This document shows, piece by piece, positions 1 through 6,207 of a stretch of DNA of 7,402 nt. The position numbers and the translations under genes were made by a program. The stretch is from Pseudonocardiaceae bacterium (GTDB lineage Bacteria; Actinomycetota; Actinomycetes; Mycobacteriales; Pseudonocardiaceae), in assembly GCA_025937115.1 (NCBI GenBank), contig JAICSB010000150.1, positions 1 through 7,402 of the forward strand, written 5' to 3'. A model generated the notes under the pieces. That model saw nothing but the letters and a program-made list of their open reading frames with translations. It was not told the DNA's origin and ran no database searches. Numbering within the stretch: position 1 is the first letter of the stretch; each line of letters opens with the position of its first letter.

Positions 1-248
1 GGCAGGACTGGGCACGCTGGTCGCGGGCAGCGGTCACGCATCCAGGTGCATGCCGGCACGCAACCCACCAGCTGTGACGCTCAGTACTCAAAAGTCGAGA
101 CAAGTCACCCCATCCCCCCACTGGGAATCGCTGGACACCTACGGAGTGTTACAAATGGGGTGAAAATAGCGCGGTAGCAGCCGGGTTCCGCCTCCAAGCT
201 GCCCTACCCTGGCTCGCGCATCATGCGGGATATGGCCACCATGGGGAC
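1..248. other. Upstream region without a supported gene; 9-bp inverted repeat
   Basis: No reading frame here has a good start plus ribosome binding site. Two + frames are open from the left edge (to about 178 and 165), and a short - strand frame starting at ATG 41 runs off the left edge, so the tail or head of a neighbouring gene cannot be excluded. The visible structure is a perfect inverted repeat, TCACCCCAT (105-113) and ATGGGGTGA (155-163), enclosing a smaller ACAC (135-138)/GTGT (146-149) pair. An AT-richer stretch with GTTACAAA and GTGAAAAT lies at 148-167. This could be a promoter/operator region for the gene at 249 or for a divergent gene to the left; the sequence does not decide. Confidence 0.4.
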
Positions 249-809
249 ATGACGGTGTCGGGGTTTGTCCGCGGTGTGGCTGAATTTGATCGGCGGGTGC
301 GGTCGGTGCGGGCGGAGCAGTGGGGCAACTCGACGCCGTGCACCGAGTGGGACGTGCGAGCGCTGGTGAACCACGTGGCGACTGAGCAGCTGTGGGCGCC
401 GCTGCTGCTTGACGGGGCCACCGTCGAGGACATCGGGGATCGCTTCGATGGCGATCAGCTCGGCGACGATCCGGTAGCGGTCTGGGCGAGCGCCGCCGCC
501 GCGGCGCGCGAGGCGTTCGCGGCGCCGGGTGCGCTGCGGCGGTCGGTCGAGCTGTCCTACGGGCGCCGTCCGGCCCAAGGGTACTGCCAAGAGATGACGA
601 TGGACCTGACCGTGCACGCCTGGGACCTGGCCCGGGGGATCGAGGCTGACGAGCGGCTCGATCCAGAACTGGTCAGCGACGTATTGGCGTTCATCGAGCC
701 GCAGGTCGAGCAGCTGGCCGGGAGCGGGTTGTTCGCCCCACCGGTGGCCGTGAGCGACGACGCCGATGCCCAGACCCGGCTGCTGGCCCTGCTCGGGCGG
801 CGGCCATGA
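249..809 (+). CDS. TIGR03086-type metal-binding protein, DinB/maleylpyruvate isomerase-like fold
   Basis: This 186-residue cytoplasmic protein belongs to the actinobacterial group related to the N-terminal domain of mycothiol-dependent maleylpyruvate isomerase (four-helix DinB fold). Visible family marks are TPCTEWDVRALVNHV (29-43), the DLTVHAWDLAR segment (119-129) and the closing LLALLGRRP. The expected metal triad is His42, Asp119 and His123. The isomerase has His-Glu-His with the same Glu/His spacing of four, so Asp replaces Glu here, as I believe is common in this subfamily. The substrate is unknown; mycothiol- or bacillithiol-type thiol chemistry is a family-level inference only. The ATG at 249 has only a weak, very close purine run (GGGGA), so initiation may be weak or partly leaderless. 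It lies 96 bp ahead of purF on the same strand and may be cotranscribed or may precede a separate purF promoter. Confidence 0.85.
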   Translation: MTVSGFVRGVAEFDRRVRSVRAEQWGNSTPCTEWDVRALVNHVATEQLWAPLLLDGATVEDIGDRFDGDQLGDDPVAVWASAAAAAREAFAAPGALRRSVELSYGRRPAQGYCQEMTMDLTVHAWDLARGIEADERLDPELVSDVLAFIEPQVEQLAGSGLFAPPVAVSDDADAQTRLLALLGRRP

Positions 810-822
810 TACGCGCGGCGGC

Positions 823-853
823 CCGTGGACTAGTGCGGGAGTCCGTAGACTAG
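823..853 (+). promoter_or_regulatory. Candidate purF promoter with tandem 11-bp repeat
   Basis: CCGTGGACTAG (823-833) recurs as CCGTAGACTAG (843-853), 10 of 11 bases identical and exactly 20 bp apart. The second copy contains TAGACT (846-851), a good actinobacterial -10 hexamer of the TAnnnT type, which would place the transcript start near 858, about 48 nt before the chosen purF start. No convincing -35 lies 16-18 bp upstream; TGGACT in the first copy is the closest but only 14 bp away. The repeat could equally be a tandem operator, since the spacing is about two helical turns. Confidence 0.4.
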
Positions 854-905
854 AAGGTGCAGCCAGTCCGGCAGCTTGATACTCGTCAGCACCCTGGAGT
901 CGCAG

Positions 906-2456
906 GTGGGCAACGAAACGCCCCGGCATGACCCCGACCACAAGCGCCCAGACGCCCACAGCTCAGACGACCAGTGTCCCGACGACTTCGGGGGACCGCG
1001 GGAAGAATGCGGTGTCTTCGGCGTCTGGGCCCCCGGCGAGGAGGTCGCCAAGCTGACCTACTTCGGCTTGTACGCCCTGCAGCACCGCGGCCAGGAGGCC
1101 GCCGGCATCGCGGTGTCCGACGGCTCGCAGGTGCTGGTCTTCAAAGACCTCGGCCTGGTCAGCCAGGTGTTCGACGAGCAGGTGCTGTCCAGCCTGACCG
1201 GACACATCGCGGTCGGGCACTGCCGGTACTCGACCACCGGCGCGTCCATCTGGGAGAACGCTCAGCCGACGTTTCGCACCACGGCCACCGGATCCGGTCT
1301 GGCGCTGGGGCACAACGGCAACCTGGTCAACACTGCCGAACTGCTGAAACTCGCCCGCAAGACCGGCGCGCCCACCCGCAACGGGGCGACCACCGACTCG
1401 GACCTGATCACCGGGCTGCTGGCCACCGGCGCCGCGGACACCGGCATCGAGAACGCCGCCCAGCGGCTGCTGCCCCAGTTGCGTGGCGCCTTCTCGCTGG
1501 TCTTCTGCGACGAGAGCACGCTCTACGCCGCGCGCGACCCCCAAGGCGTCCGCCCGCTGGTGCTGGGCAGGTTGGAGCGCGGCTGGGTGCTCGCCAGCGA
1601 GACCGCCGCGCTGGACATCGTCGGCGCCAGCTTCGTCCGCGAGGTCGAGCCGGGGGAGCTGCTCGCCATCGACGCGAGCGGCCTGCGCAGCTCCCGGTTC
1701 GCCAACCCCGATCCCAAAGGCTGCGTGTTCGAGTACGTCTACCTGGCGCGTCCGGACACCACGATCGCCGGGCGCGGAGTGCACGCCACCCGGGTGGAGA
1801 TCGGCCGCCGGCTGGCCCTGGAGCACCCGGCCGATGCCGATCTGGTCATCCCGGTGCCGGAGTCCGGTACTCCGGCGGCGATCGGTTACGCGCAGGGCTC
1901 GGGCATCCCGTACGGCTCGGGGCTGGTGAAGAACTCCTACGTCGGGCGCACCTTTATCCAGCCGTCCCAGACGATCCGCCAGCTGGGCATCCGGCTGAAG
2001 CTCAACCCGCTGCGCGACGTCATCCGCGGCAAGCGCCTGGTGGTGGTGGACGACTCCATCGTGCGCGGTAACACCCAGGGTGCCCTGGTCCGGATGTTGC
2101 GCGAGTCCGGGGCGATCGAGGTGCACGTCCGAATCGCGAGCCCACCGGTGCGCTGGCCGTGCTTCTACGGCATCGACTTCGCCTCCCGCGCCGAGCTGAT
2201 CGCCAACGGTGTCGACGTCGACGGGGTACGGCGTGCCATCGGCGCCGACACTCTCGGTTACGTCAGTCTCGACAACCTCATCGCCGCGTCCGAGCAGCCT
2301 GCCACCCGGCTGTGCACCGCCTGCTTCGACGGTCGTTACCCGATCCCGCTGTCACCCAGCGAGTCCATCGGCAAGCACCTGATCGAAGATCTCGACGCGG
2401 TGGCGAGGGGTGTCGTCGTGACCGGGGCCGACCGTGACCGGGAGCGCCTGCCATGA
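906..2456 (+). CDS. purF: Amidophosphoribosyltransferase (glutamine PRPP amidotransferase)
   Basis: PurF catalyses the first committed step of de novo purine synthesis, making 5-phosphoribosylamine from PRPP and glutamine in the cytoplasm. From the start used here the protein is 516 residues. A 34-residue acidic propeptide precedes the catalytic cysteine: Cys35 in EECGVFGVW becomes the N-terminal nucleophile after cleavage. The class II glutaminase domain follows (HNGNL motif). The phosphoribosyltransferase domain carries the PRPP loop VVVDDSIVRGNT (about 379-390, Asp382-Asp383). Four cysteines typical of the Bacillus-type 4Fe-4S PurF are present: Cys273, Cys419 and the CxxC pair Cys470/Cys473. 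I chose GTG 906 because GGAG (896-899) sits six bases upstream. The frame also has TTG at 876 (526 residues), which lacks a well-spaced binding site. The stop overlaps the purM start (ATGA). Confidence 0.97.
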   Translation: MGNETPRHDPDHKRPDAHSSDDQCPDDFGGPREECGVFGVWAPGEEVAKLTYFGLYALQHRGQEAAGIAVSDGSQVLVFKDLGLVSQVFDEQVLSSLTGHIAVGHCRYSTTGASIWENAQPTFRTTATGSGLALGHNGNLVNTAELLKLARKTGAPTRNGATTDSDLITGLLATGAADTGIENAAQRLLPQLRGAFSLVFCDESTLYAARDPQGVRPLVLGRLERGWVLASETAALDIVGASFVREVEPGELLAIDASGLRSSRFANPDPKGCVFEYVYLARPDTTIAGRGVHATRVEIGRRLALEHPADADLVIPVPESGTPAAIGYAQGSGIPYGSGLVKNSYVGRTFIQPSQTIRQLGIRLKLNPLRDVIRGKRLVVVDDSIVRGNTQGALVRMLRESGAIEVHVRIASPPVRWPCFYGIDFASRAELIANGVDVDGVRRAIGADTLGYVSLDNLIAASEQPATRLCTACFDGRYPIPLSPSESIGKHLIEDLDAVARGVVVTGADRDRERLP

Positions 2457-3580
2457 CCGGGTTTGACATTACGGCGAACGACGAGCCGCGTACCACCTAC
2501 GCCGCGGCCGGGGTGGACATCGCTGCCGGTGCGCGGGCCGTCACCGCGCTGAAGCCGCATGCCGAGCGGGCTCGCCGTCCGGAGGTGCTGGGCGCCGTCG
2601 GCGGCTTCGCCGGCCTGTTCAAGCTCAAGCTCGACCGCTGGCGCGAGCCCGTCCTGGCCAGCTCCACCGACGGAGTCGGCACCAAGATCGCGATAGCGCA
2701 GGCGATGGGCATCCACCACACCATCGGCATCGACCTGGTGGCGATGGTGGTCGACGACCTGGTGGTATGTGGAGCTGAGCCGTTGTTCCTGCAGGATTAC
2801 ATCGCCGTCGGCAAGGTGGTGCCGGAGCTGATCGAGCAACTCGTCCGGGGCATCGCTGACGGCTGCGTCCAGGCCGGTTGCGCATTGCTGGGCGGGGAGA
2901 CCGCCGAGCACCCCGGGATGATGACCGACGGCGACTACGACCTGTCCGCGACCGGAGTCGGCGTGGTGGACGCCGATGCCATCCTGGGGCCGGATCGGGT
3001 ACGGCCCGGTGACGTCGTGGTGGCGATGGCCTCGTCGGGGCTGCACTCCAACGGCTACTCGCTGGTCCGGCACGTGCTGCTGGACGCCGCCAGAATGCCC
3101 CTGGAGGGCCATGTCGAGGAGTTCGGCCGCCCGCTGGGAGAGCAGTTGCTCGAACCCACCCGGATCTACGCCAAGGACTGCCTGGCGTTGGTCGCGGAGG
3201 CCGAAGTTCGGACCTTCGCGCACGTTACCGGCGGCGGCCTAGTGGCGAACCTGTCGCGGGTGATGCCGCGCGGGCTGGTCGCCGTGCTGGATCGGGGCAG
3301 CTGGACGCCCGCCGCGGAGTTCGCGCTAATCGCCCGCCGGGGCCGGGTCGAGCGCGCGGAGATGGAGCACACCTTCAACATGGGCGTCGGGATGGTCGCG
3401 GTAGTCGATCCGGCCGAGGTCGATCGCGCGCTGGCCGTGCTGACGGCCCGGCACGTGCCCGCGTGGGTACTCGGCGAGGTGCGCAAGTCCCGCGACGTCA
3501 CGCTCGAGGCAGTCGAACAGGGCGTTGACGCCAAAGACGGCGTCCGTGCGGTGCTCCGCGGGGATCACCCGCGGTTCTGA
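2453..3580 (+). CDS. purM: Phosphoribosylformylglycinamidine cyclo-ligase (AIR synthetase)
   Basis: PurM performs the ATP-dependent ring closure of FGAM to aminoimidazole ribonucleotide, step five of purine synthesis, as a cytoplasmic dimer. The 375-residue length is normal for actinobacteria. Characteristic segments appear in order: YAAAGVDIAAG (16-26), STDGVGTK (71-78), DDLVVCGAEPLFLQDY (101-116), GGETAEHPGM (147-156), the SSGLHSNGYSLVR segment, HVTGGG and FNMGVGMV near the C-terminus. ATG 2453 overlaps the purF stop in an ATGA junction and is preceded by GGGAG (2440-2444) with an eight-base spacer, so translational coupling to purF is likely. The gene ends convergently with the DUF3073 gene 47 bp downstream. 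That gap holds only a weak GTGGCG/CGCCGC stem at about 3601-3621 without a T-run, so no clear terminator is visible. Confidence 0.97.
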   Translation: MTGFDITANDEPRTTYAAAGVDIAAGARAVTALKPHAERARRPEVLGAVGGFAGLFKLKLDRWREPVLASSTDGVGTKIAIAQAMGIHHTIGIDLVAMVVDDLVVCGAEPLFLQDYIAVGKVVPELIEQLVRGIADGCVQAGCALLGGETAEHPGMMTDGDYDLSATGVGVVDADAILGPDRVRPGDVVVAMASSGLHSNGYSLVRHVLLDAARMPLEGHVEEFGRPLGEQLLEPTRIYAKDCLALVAEAEVRTFAHVTGGGLVANLSRVMPRGLVAVLDRGSWTPAAEFALIARRGRVERAEMEHTFNMGVGMVAVVDPAEVDRALAVLTARHVPAWVLGEVRKSRDVTLEAVEQGVDAKDGVRAVLRGDHPRF

Positions 3581-3627
3581 CCGACGCTGGTGCGCTTTCG
3601 GTGGCGTTGCGCTATCGCCGCGCGGGC

Positions 3628-3828
3628 TCAGCGGCGGCGGTACTCGTCATACTCGTCGATGACAGCGTCGTCAGTGACAGCCTCATCGGCGCCGTCACCG
3701 AGGTGATGGCTGTCACCATTGCCGCTCGACAGCTCTCGTTGAAGAGCAGCGAGATCGGTGGTGGGGGAGCTGTACTTGAGTTCCCGGGCCACCTTCGTCT
3801 GCTTGGCCTTCGCACGGCCGCGCCCCAT
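3628..3828 (-). CDS. DUF3073 small conserved actinobacterial protein
   Basis: This 66-residue protein has the hallmark N-terminus MGRGRAKAKQTKVARELKY, very basic and strongly conserved in the DUF3073 family. A short middle part (SSPTTDLAALQREL) and a strongly acidic tail rich in Asp and Glu with YDEY near the end follow. The function is unknown. The charge split between the two ends suggests nucleic-acid or ribosome contact at the N-terminus, but that is only inference. The longer frame beginning at 3846 is rejected because the family starts at MGRGR and GAGGGGG (3836-3842) sits seven bases before this ATG. From memory, mycobacteria carry the counterpart (Rv0810c) in the same place, convergent to purM. 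No membrane segment or signal peptide is visible. Confidence 0.9.
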   Translation of the reverse strand: MGRGRAKAKQTKVARELKYSSPTTDLAALQRELSSGNGDSHHLGDGADEAVTDDAVIDEYDEYRRR

Positions 3829-4012
3829 GGCTCGACCCCCTCGCACGCAGGGACGAAGCCATCCGGGGGATCGGCGGCCTCGTTATCTCGACTACATCCG
3901 TTAGGTACCACCGTACAGGGTTGCGCGGACCTAGTGCGACGTGGCCGCGCCGCTACGGGGAAGTGTCGCGTCTCTCACTGTTACGTCCCCCCATACGGCG
4001 AGGCTACCTCCC
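3829..4012 (-). promoter_or_regulatory. Gap upstream of DUF3073; weak promoter candidate
   Basis: This 184-bp gap lies between the end of rsiG and the DUF3073 start and must hold the DUF3073 promoter unless rsiG transcripts read through. On the - strand TACGGT (3915-3910) is a fair -10 (TAnnnT), followed by an 80-nt leader; no good -35 is seen. It lies inside the small palindrome GTAC-CACC-GTAC (3905-3916). Near rsiG, a GAGG-CTA-CCTC stem (4001-4011) is too short to be called a terminator, and CGGCGAGGC is repeated at 3996 and 4018. Confidence 0.25.
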
Positions 4013-4585
4013 TCATTCGGCGAGGCGGCGTTGCTCGGCGAGCAGCTCGTCGACCGAGGCCGTCCCGCTGGCATACCGGGAGCCGATCTCAGCGTTGAAG
4101 GTATCCACGACCTGCTGCACCTCACGGCGCCGCTGAGACACCGACGACTCCTCCGTGCAGTAGGCCGCCAGCGCACCGTCGAGCTGCTCATCTGACAGCG
4201 ACCCGACGTCGGAGAGATCCGCGTCGGCGACCAGCGCCTCGACGTGGCGGCGGTGCGCCTCGGCTCGGGACGGTTGCAGCGTTTGATGGCGACCCGAGCC
4301 CGTTGCCGGGCCGACCGCATTCACCGCCAGGATGCGGGCCAGATCGGCGACGACGGGAGCGGTGCCACCGTCACGGCGGCGCCGTTGCTCGGCGCGCACG
4401 AGGTCGATCCGGGCGTGCAACAGCCGCCGCAGGTAGGACAGGTCCGTCTCTTCCTGGGCCGCGTCGTCTCGCCGTGCGCGCACCTCGGCGAGCCCCAACC
4501 CGCCCAACCCAGCGCTGAAGGCGGCCCCCAGCACCCGATCAATCCTCCGACGTCCTCCACGACGAACCTCGACCACGCCGCCCAT
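4013..4585 (-). CDS. rsiG: RsiG-like c-di-GMP-dependent anti-sigma factor
   Basis: RsiG sequesters the sporulation/developmental sigma factor WhiG when loaded with cyclic di-GMP. It forms an antiparallel helical coiled coil with one copy of E(x3)S(x2)R(x3)Q(x3)D on each helix. This 190-residue protein has both copies at the right spacing: Glu46-Ser50-Arg53-His57-Asp61 and Glu146-Ser150-Arg153-Gln157-Asp161. The second is exact; the first has His where Gln is expected. The GRRRIDRVL segment (11-19) and LSYLRRLLHARIDLVRAE (49-66) resemble proteins annotated as aerial mycelium formation protein. The middle (about 72-130) is a less conserved linker with a Leu/Asp-rich helix. ATG 4585 was chosen because GGAAGG (4593-4598) lies seven bases upstream; the open frame continues to 4930, but that part is antisense to ygfZ coding in another frame. 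It is 17 bp behind ygfZ and probably cotranscribed. Confidence 0.85.
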   Translation of the reverse strand: MGGVVEVRRGGRRRIDRVLGAAFSAGLGGLGLAEVRARRDDAAQEETDLSYLRRLLHARIDLVRAEQRRRRDGGTAPVVADLARILAVNAVGPATGSGRHQTLQPSRAEAHRRHVEALVADADLSDVGSLSDEQLDGALAAYCTEESSVSQRRREVQQVVDTFNAEIGSRYASGTASVDELLAEQRRLAE

Positions 4586-4602
4586 CCTGGCACCTTCCGG
4601 AT

Positions 4603-5634
4603 TTAGGACCTCAGGCGGCGCAGGGCTGCGCGACCGGGGGGTTCGCCGGTGTCGGGGGGGATTGAGTTGGGATCGACGGCGGCGGCTGAGTTGCCGGCTT
4701 GCAGCGGGGTGGTGGGGTCCACTGAGTGTTTGAGCAGGGCTAGGGCGATGGCGCCCAGTTCGTAATGGGTGGCGACGGTGCCGACCCGGCCTACTACCCG
4801 CTCGCCGTTCTTGACCGGATCCCCGGTGACGGGCAGGGTCTCCGGTGACTCCAGGTGCAGCAGCACCATCCGTCGCGGCGGGCGGCCCAGGTTGGATACC
4901 CGTGCCACCGTCTCCTGGCCGCGGTAGCACCCCTTGTCCAGGTGCACCGCCGGACCGATCCAGCCGACCTCGTGCGGGATGGTGCGCTCATCGGTGTCGA
5001 TGCCCAGCCGCGGCCGCAGGGCGGCCGCCCGGATCGCCTCGTAAGCCCACGAGCCGGCCGGTGCGGCGCCCGCCTCGACGAGCCGGAGCCAGGCGTTGGT
5101 GAGCTCACCACGGGGCACCAGCAGGTCCGCTCGACCCGACTCGACCCGCGCGAACCCACCCAGCTCACCGGCCCGCGCGAGCACTTCGCCGGTGCCCGGC
5201 CCCAGCAGCGAGAGCACGGCCAGTTCCGGCGTCGCATCCCGGGGCGTCACCTTCGACCAGAACACCATCGAGCTCAGGTAGGTCAGCAGTCCCTGCGCCC
5301 GGCCTGGGTCGGTGTCCAGCCATACCGTGTCCTGGACATGGGAGACCACAGCGTGGTGCTCGACGTGCCCTCGCAGGTCTAGGACCAGCGCCTCGGTGTG
5401 CTCATCGGCTCCGAGCGTGAGCAGGTGCTGGGAGGTGATGGTGTGCAGCCAGGTCAACCGGTCCTCGCCGGGCACGGCGAGGACCTCGCGGTGCGACCGG
5501 TCCACCACCACGACGTCGCGGTCGGCGGCGCGTTGCTCGCCCAACGGGTCACCGTGGTGCCAGGCGACCCCGGCGTCTGGGGACCCGTCCGGCGGCGGCA
5601 CCGCTCCCGGGCGCTCCAGCAGTGGCGACGTCAC
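4603..5634 (-). CDS. ygfZ: YgfZ/GcvT-like folate-binding protein, Fe-S cluster maintenance
   Basis: YgfZ-type proteins bind tetrahydrofolate in a GcvT-like fold and support assembly or repair of certain Fe-S enzymes. The diagnostic motif KGCYRGQE is present at 234-241 with the essential Cys236, followed by TVARV. The N-terminal part WHHGDPLGEQRA and the VVDRSHREVLAVPGEDRLTW segment match actinobacterial members, and the 343-residue length fits. GTG 5634 is chosen because it overlaps the stop of the upstream nur-like gene (GTGA) and has GAGGG (5638-5642) close by. A GTG at 5655 would add seven residues but has no binding site and lies deeper inside nur. The C-terminal tail (about 310-343) is proline-rich and looks disordered. 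The stop is 17 bp before rsiG, whose ribosome binding site overlaps the very end of this gene, consistent with an operon. No signal peptide is seen, so the protein is cytoplasmic. Confidence 0.92.
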   Translation of the reverse strand: MTSPLLERPGAVPPPDGSPDAGVAWHHGDPLGEQRAADRDVVVVDRSHREVLAVPGEDRLTWLHTITSQHLLTLGADEHTEALVLDLRGHVEHHAVVSHVQDTVWLDTDPGRAQGLLTYLSSMVFWSKVTPRDATPELAVLSLLGPGTGEVLARAGELGGFARVESGRADLLVPRGELTNAWLRLVEAGAAPAGSWAYEAIRAAALRPRLGIDTDERTIPHEVGWIGPAVHLDKGCYRGQETVARVSNLGRPPRRMVLLHLESPETLPVTGDPVKNGERVVGRVGTVATHYELGAIALALLKHSVDPTTPLQAGNSAAAVDPNSIPPDTGEPPGRAALRRLRS

Positions 5635-6053
5635 GAGCCCTCTGGTTCCGGGCACTGCACGCAGCGCCCGGAAAGCGCAAGGTGGCTGGGATTGAGCACG
5701 AACCCGAACTGTTCTCGCAATCGCGCGGTGAGGTCGATGAGCTCCTCAGGAGGTATCTCGGTCAGCTCTCCGCACCGGTGACACACCAGGTGAACGTGCT
5801 CATGCGCTTGGGTGGAGTAGCTCGGCGCTCCGTGCCCTAGGTGGGTGTGCCAGACCAGGTCGAGGCCCTCGAGCAGGTCCAGGGTGCGATAGATGGTGGT
5901 GATGTTCACCGCGGGCGCGACGCGTTGCACTTGCTCGCAGATCCGTTCGGGTGTGGCGTGCTGCAGTTCCCGCACCGCGTCGAGCACGAGTTGACGTTGC
6001 GGAGTCATCCGCAGGCCACGGTCGTGCAACGTGCGACGCAGGCTGGTGTCCAC
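5631..6053 (-). CDS. nur: Fur-family metal-dependent repressor, Nur-like (nickel)
   Basis: This 140-residue protein is a Fur-family regulator with an N-terminal winged helix (RMTPQRQLVLDAV 15-27, recognition helix around NITTIYRTLDLL 50-61) and a C-terminal metal/dimerisation domain. It resembles Streptomyces Nur closely, including HLGHGAPSY (71-79) and LREQFGF (112-118). By alignment from memory, Nur nickel-site histidines 70, 72 and 126 correspond to His69, His71 and His124. The second-site histidines 33, 86, 88 and 90 correspond to His32, His84, His86 and His88. Two CxxC pairs (Cys91/94, Cys131/134) are also present. Nickel specificity is inferred; Fur-family membership is certain. The GTG start at 6053 has no Shine-Dalgarno, but TACTAT lies 7 bases upstream, suggesting a leaderless mRNA. 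Its stop overlaps ygfZ, so metal status may also set ygfZ and rsiG levels. Confidence 0.88.
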   Translation of the reverse strand: MDTSLRRTLHDRGLRMTPQRQLVLDAVRELQHATPERICEQVQRVAPAVNITTIYRTLDLLEGLDLVWHTHLGHGAPSYSTQAHEHVHLVCHRCGELTEIPPEELIDLTARLREQFGFVLNPSHLALSGRCVQCPEPEGS

Positions 6054-6094
6054 AACAACGATAGTAGCGTTGCGTACCGTCTTCGAACGGGTAC
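6054..6094 (-). promoter_or_regulatory. nur promoter (leaderless) with two palindromes
   Basis: Reading the - strand, TACTAT (6066-6061) is a good -10 ending seven bases before the GTG start, which would make the transcript begin at or next to the start codon. The -10 sits inside the imperfect 17-bp palindrome CAACGATAGTAGCGTTG (6056-6072), seven of eight base pairs matching. Directly upstream is a second inverted repeat, GTACC (6074-6078) with GGTAC (6090-6094). The position is ideal for autorepression by the Fur-family protein. The half-sites do not match the Streptomyces Nur box (tGCaa-n5-ttGCa), so the operator assignment is inference. Confidence 0.45.
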
Positions 6095-6107
6095 TGCCGC
6101 ATTGACG

Positions 6108-6137
6108 TTGCCGAACCCGCCGTGGCGCGGATAGCGT
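6108..6137 (+). promoter_or_regulatory. Divergent promoter candidate for the small + strand transcript
   Basis: TTGCCG (6108-6113) and TAGCGT (6132-6137) are separated by 18 bp and resemble actinobacterial housekeeping -35 and -10 boxes. A better -35 sequence, TTGACG (6102-6107), is too far away (24 bp). Transcription would start near 6143-6145, just before the conserved-looking GTGAAAGGAGG stretch. It is back to back with the nur promoter and only about 15 bp from the second palindrome there, so the two may share control. Confidence 0.35.
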
Positions 6138-6168
6138 GGCAGCACACGTGAAAGGAGGTGGTCCAAGG

Positions 6169-6207
6169 TTGAACGGCTATAGGACTCGTGAGGTGGCTGT
6201 CAGCTAG
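6169..6207 (+). CDS. Tiny ORF (12-19 codons) with extended Shine-Dalgarno; putative leader peptide
   Basis: TTG 6169 begins a 12-residue frame, MNGYRTREVAVS, ending at TAG 6205-6207. The same frame can also start at GTG 6148, giving MKGGGPRLNGYRTREVAVS. Upstream, GAAAGGAGGTGGTCC (6150-6164) matches 14 of 15 bases of the perfect complement of the usual 16S rRNA 3' tail (GGATCACCTCCTTTC), and the one difference still allows a G-U pair. GGAGG to TTG is 10 bases. TAT, AGG, ACT, CGT and GCT codons are unlike the GC-ending codons of the neighbours, suggesting constraint on the RNA as well as, or instead of, the peptide. Codons 8-10 form one arm of a downstream hairpin. No + strand gene follows before the convergent nitrobindin-like gene, so it is either a free small-peptide gene or part of a regulatory RNA. 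I do not recognise the peptide. Confidence 0.5.
   Translation: MNGYRTREVAVS

Noticed and set aside
204..959. 251-codon - strand frame opposite the DinB-like gene
   Set aside because: Shadow of the + strand gene, which carries family motifs; Pro/Arg/His-rich with no domain.
963..2126. 387-codon open frame on the - strand across purF, and a 365-codon + frame at 974-2071
   Set aside because: They are antisense or out-of-frame to purF, whose every motif is intact. Composition is Gly/Arg/Gln- or Arg/Ala-rich, as expected of shadow frames in high-GC DNA.
2336..3223. 295-codon - strand frame across purM
   Set aside because: It spans the purF/purM junction antisense, has no recognisable motif, and purM is unambiguous.
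3601..4098. 165-codon + strand frame over the DUF3073 gene and rsiG 3' end
   Set aside because: It overlaps a recognised family (MGRGRAKAKQ) on the other strand and has low-complexity Arg/Ser content.
4586..4930. N-terminal extension of rsiG to 4930
   Set aside because: It overlaps the ygfZ coding sequence including the KGCYRGQE region, is Pro/Arg/Gly-rich, and the ATG at 4585 has its own ribosome binding site.
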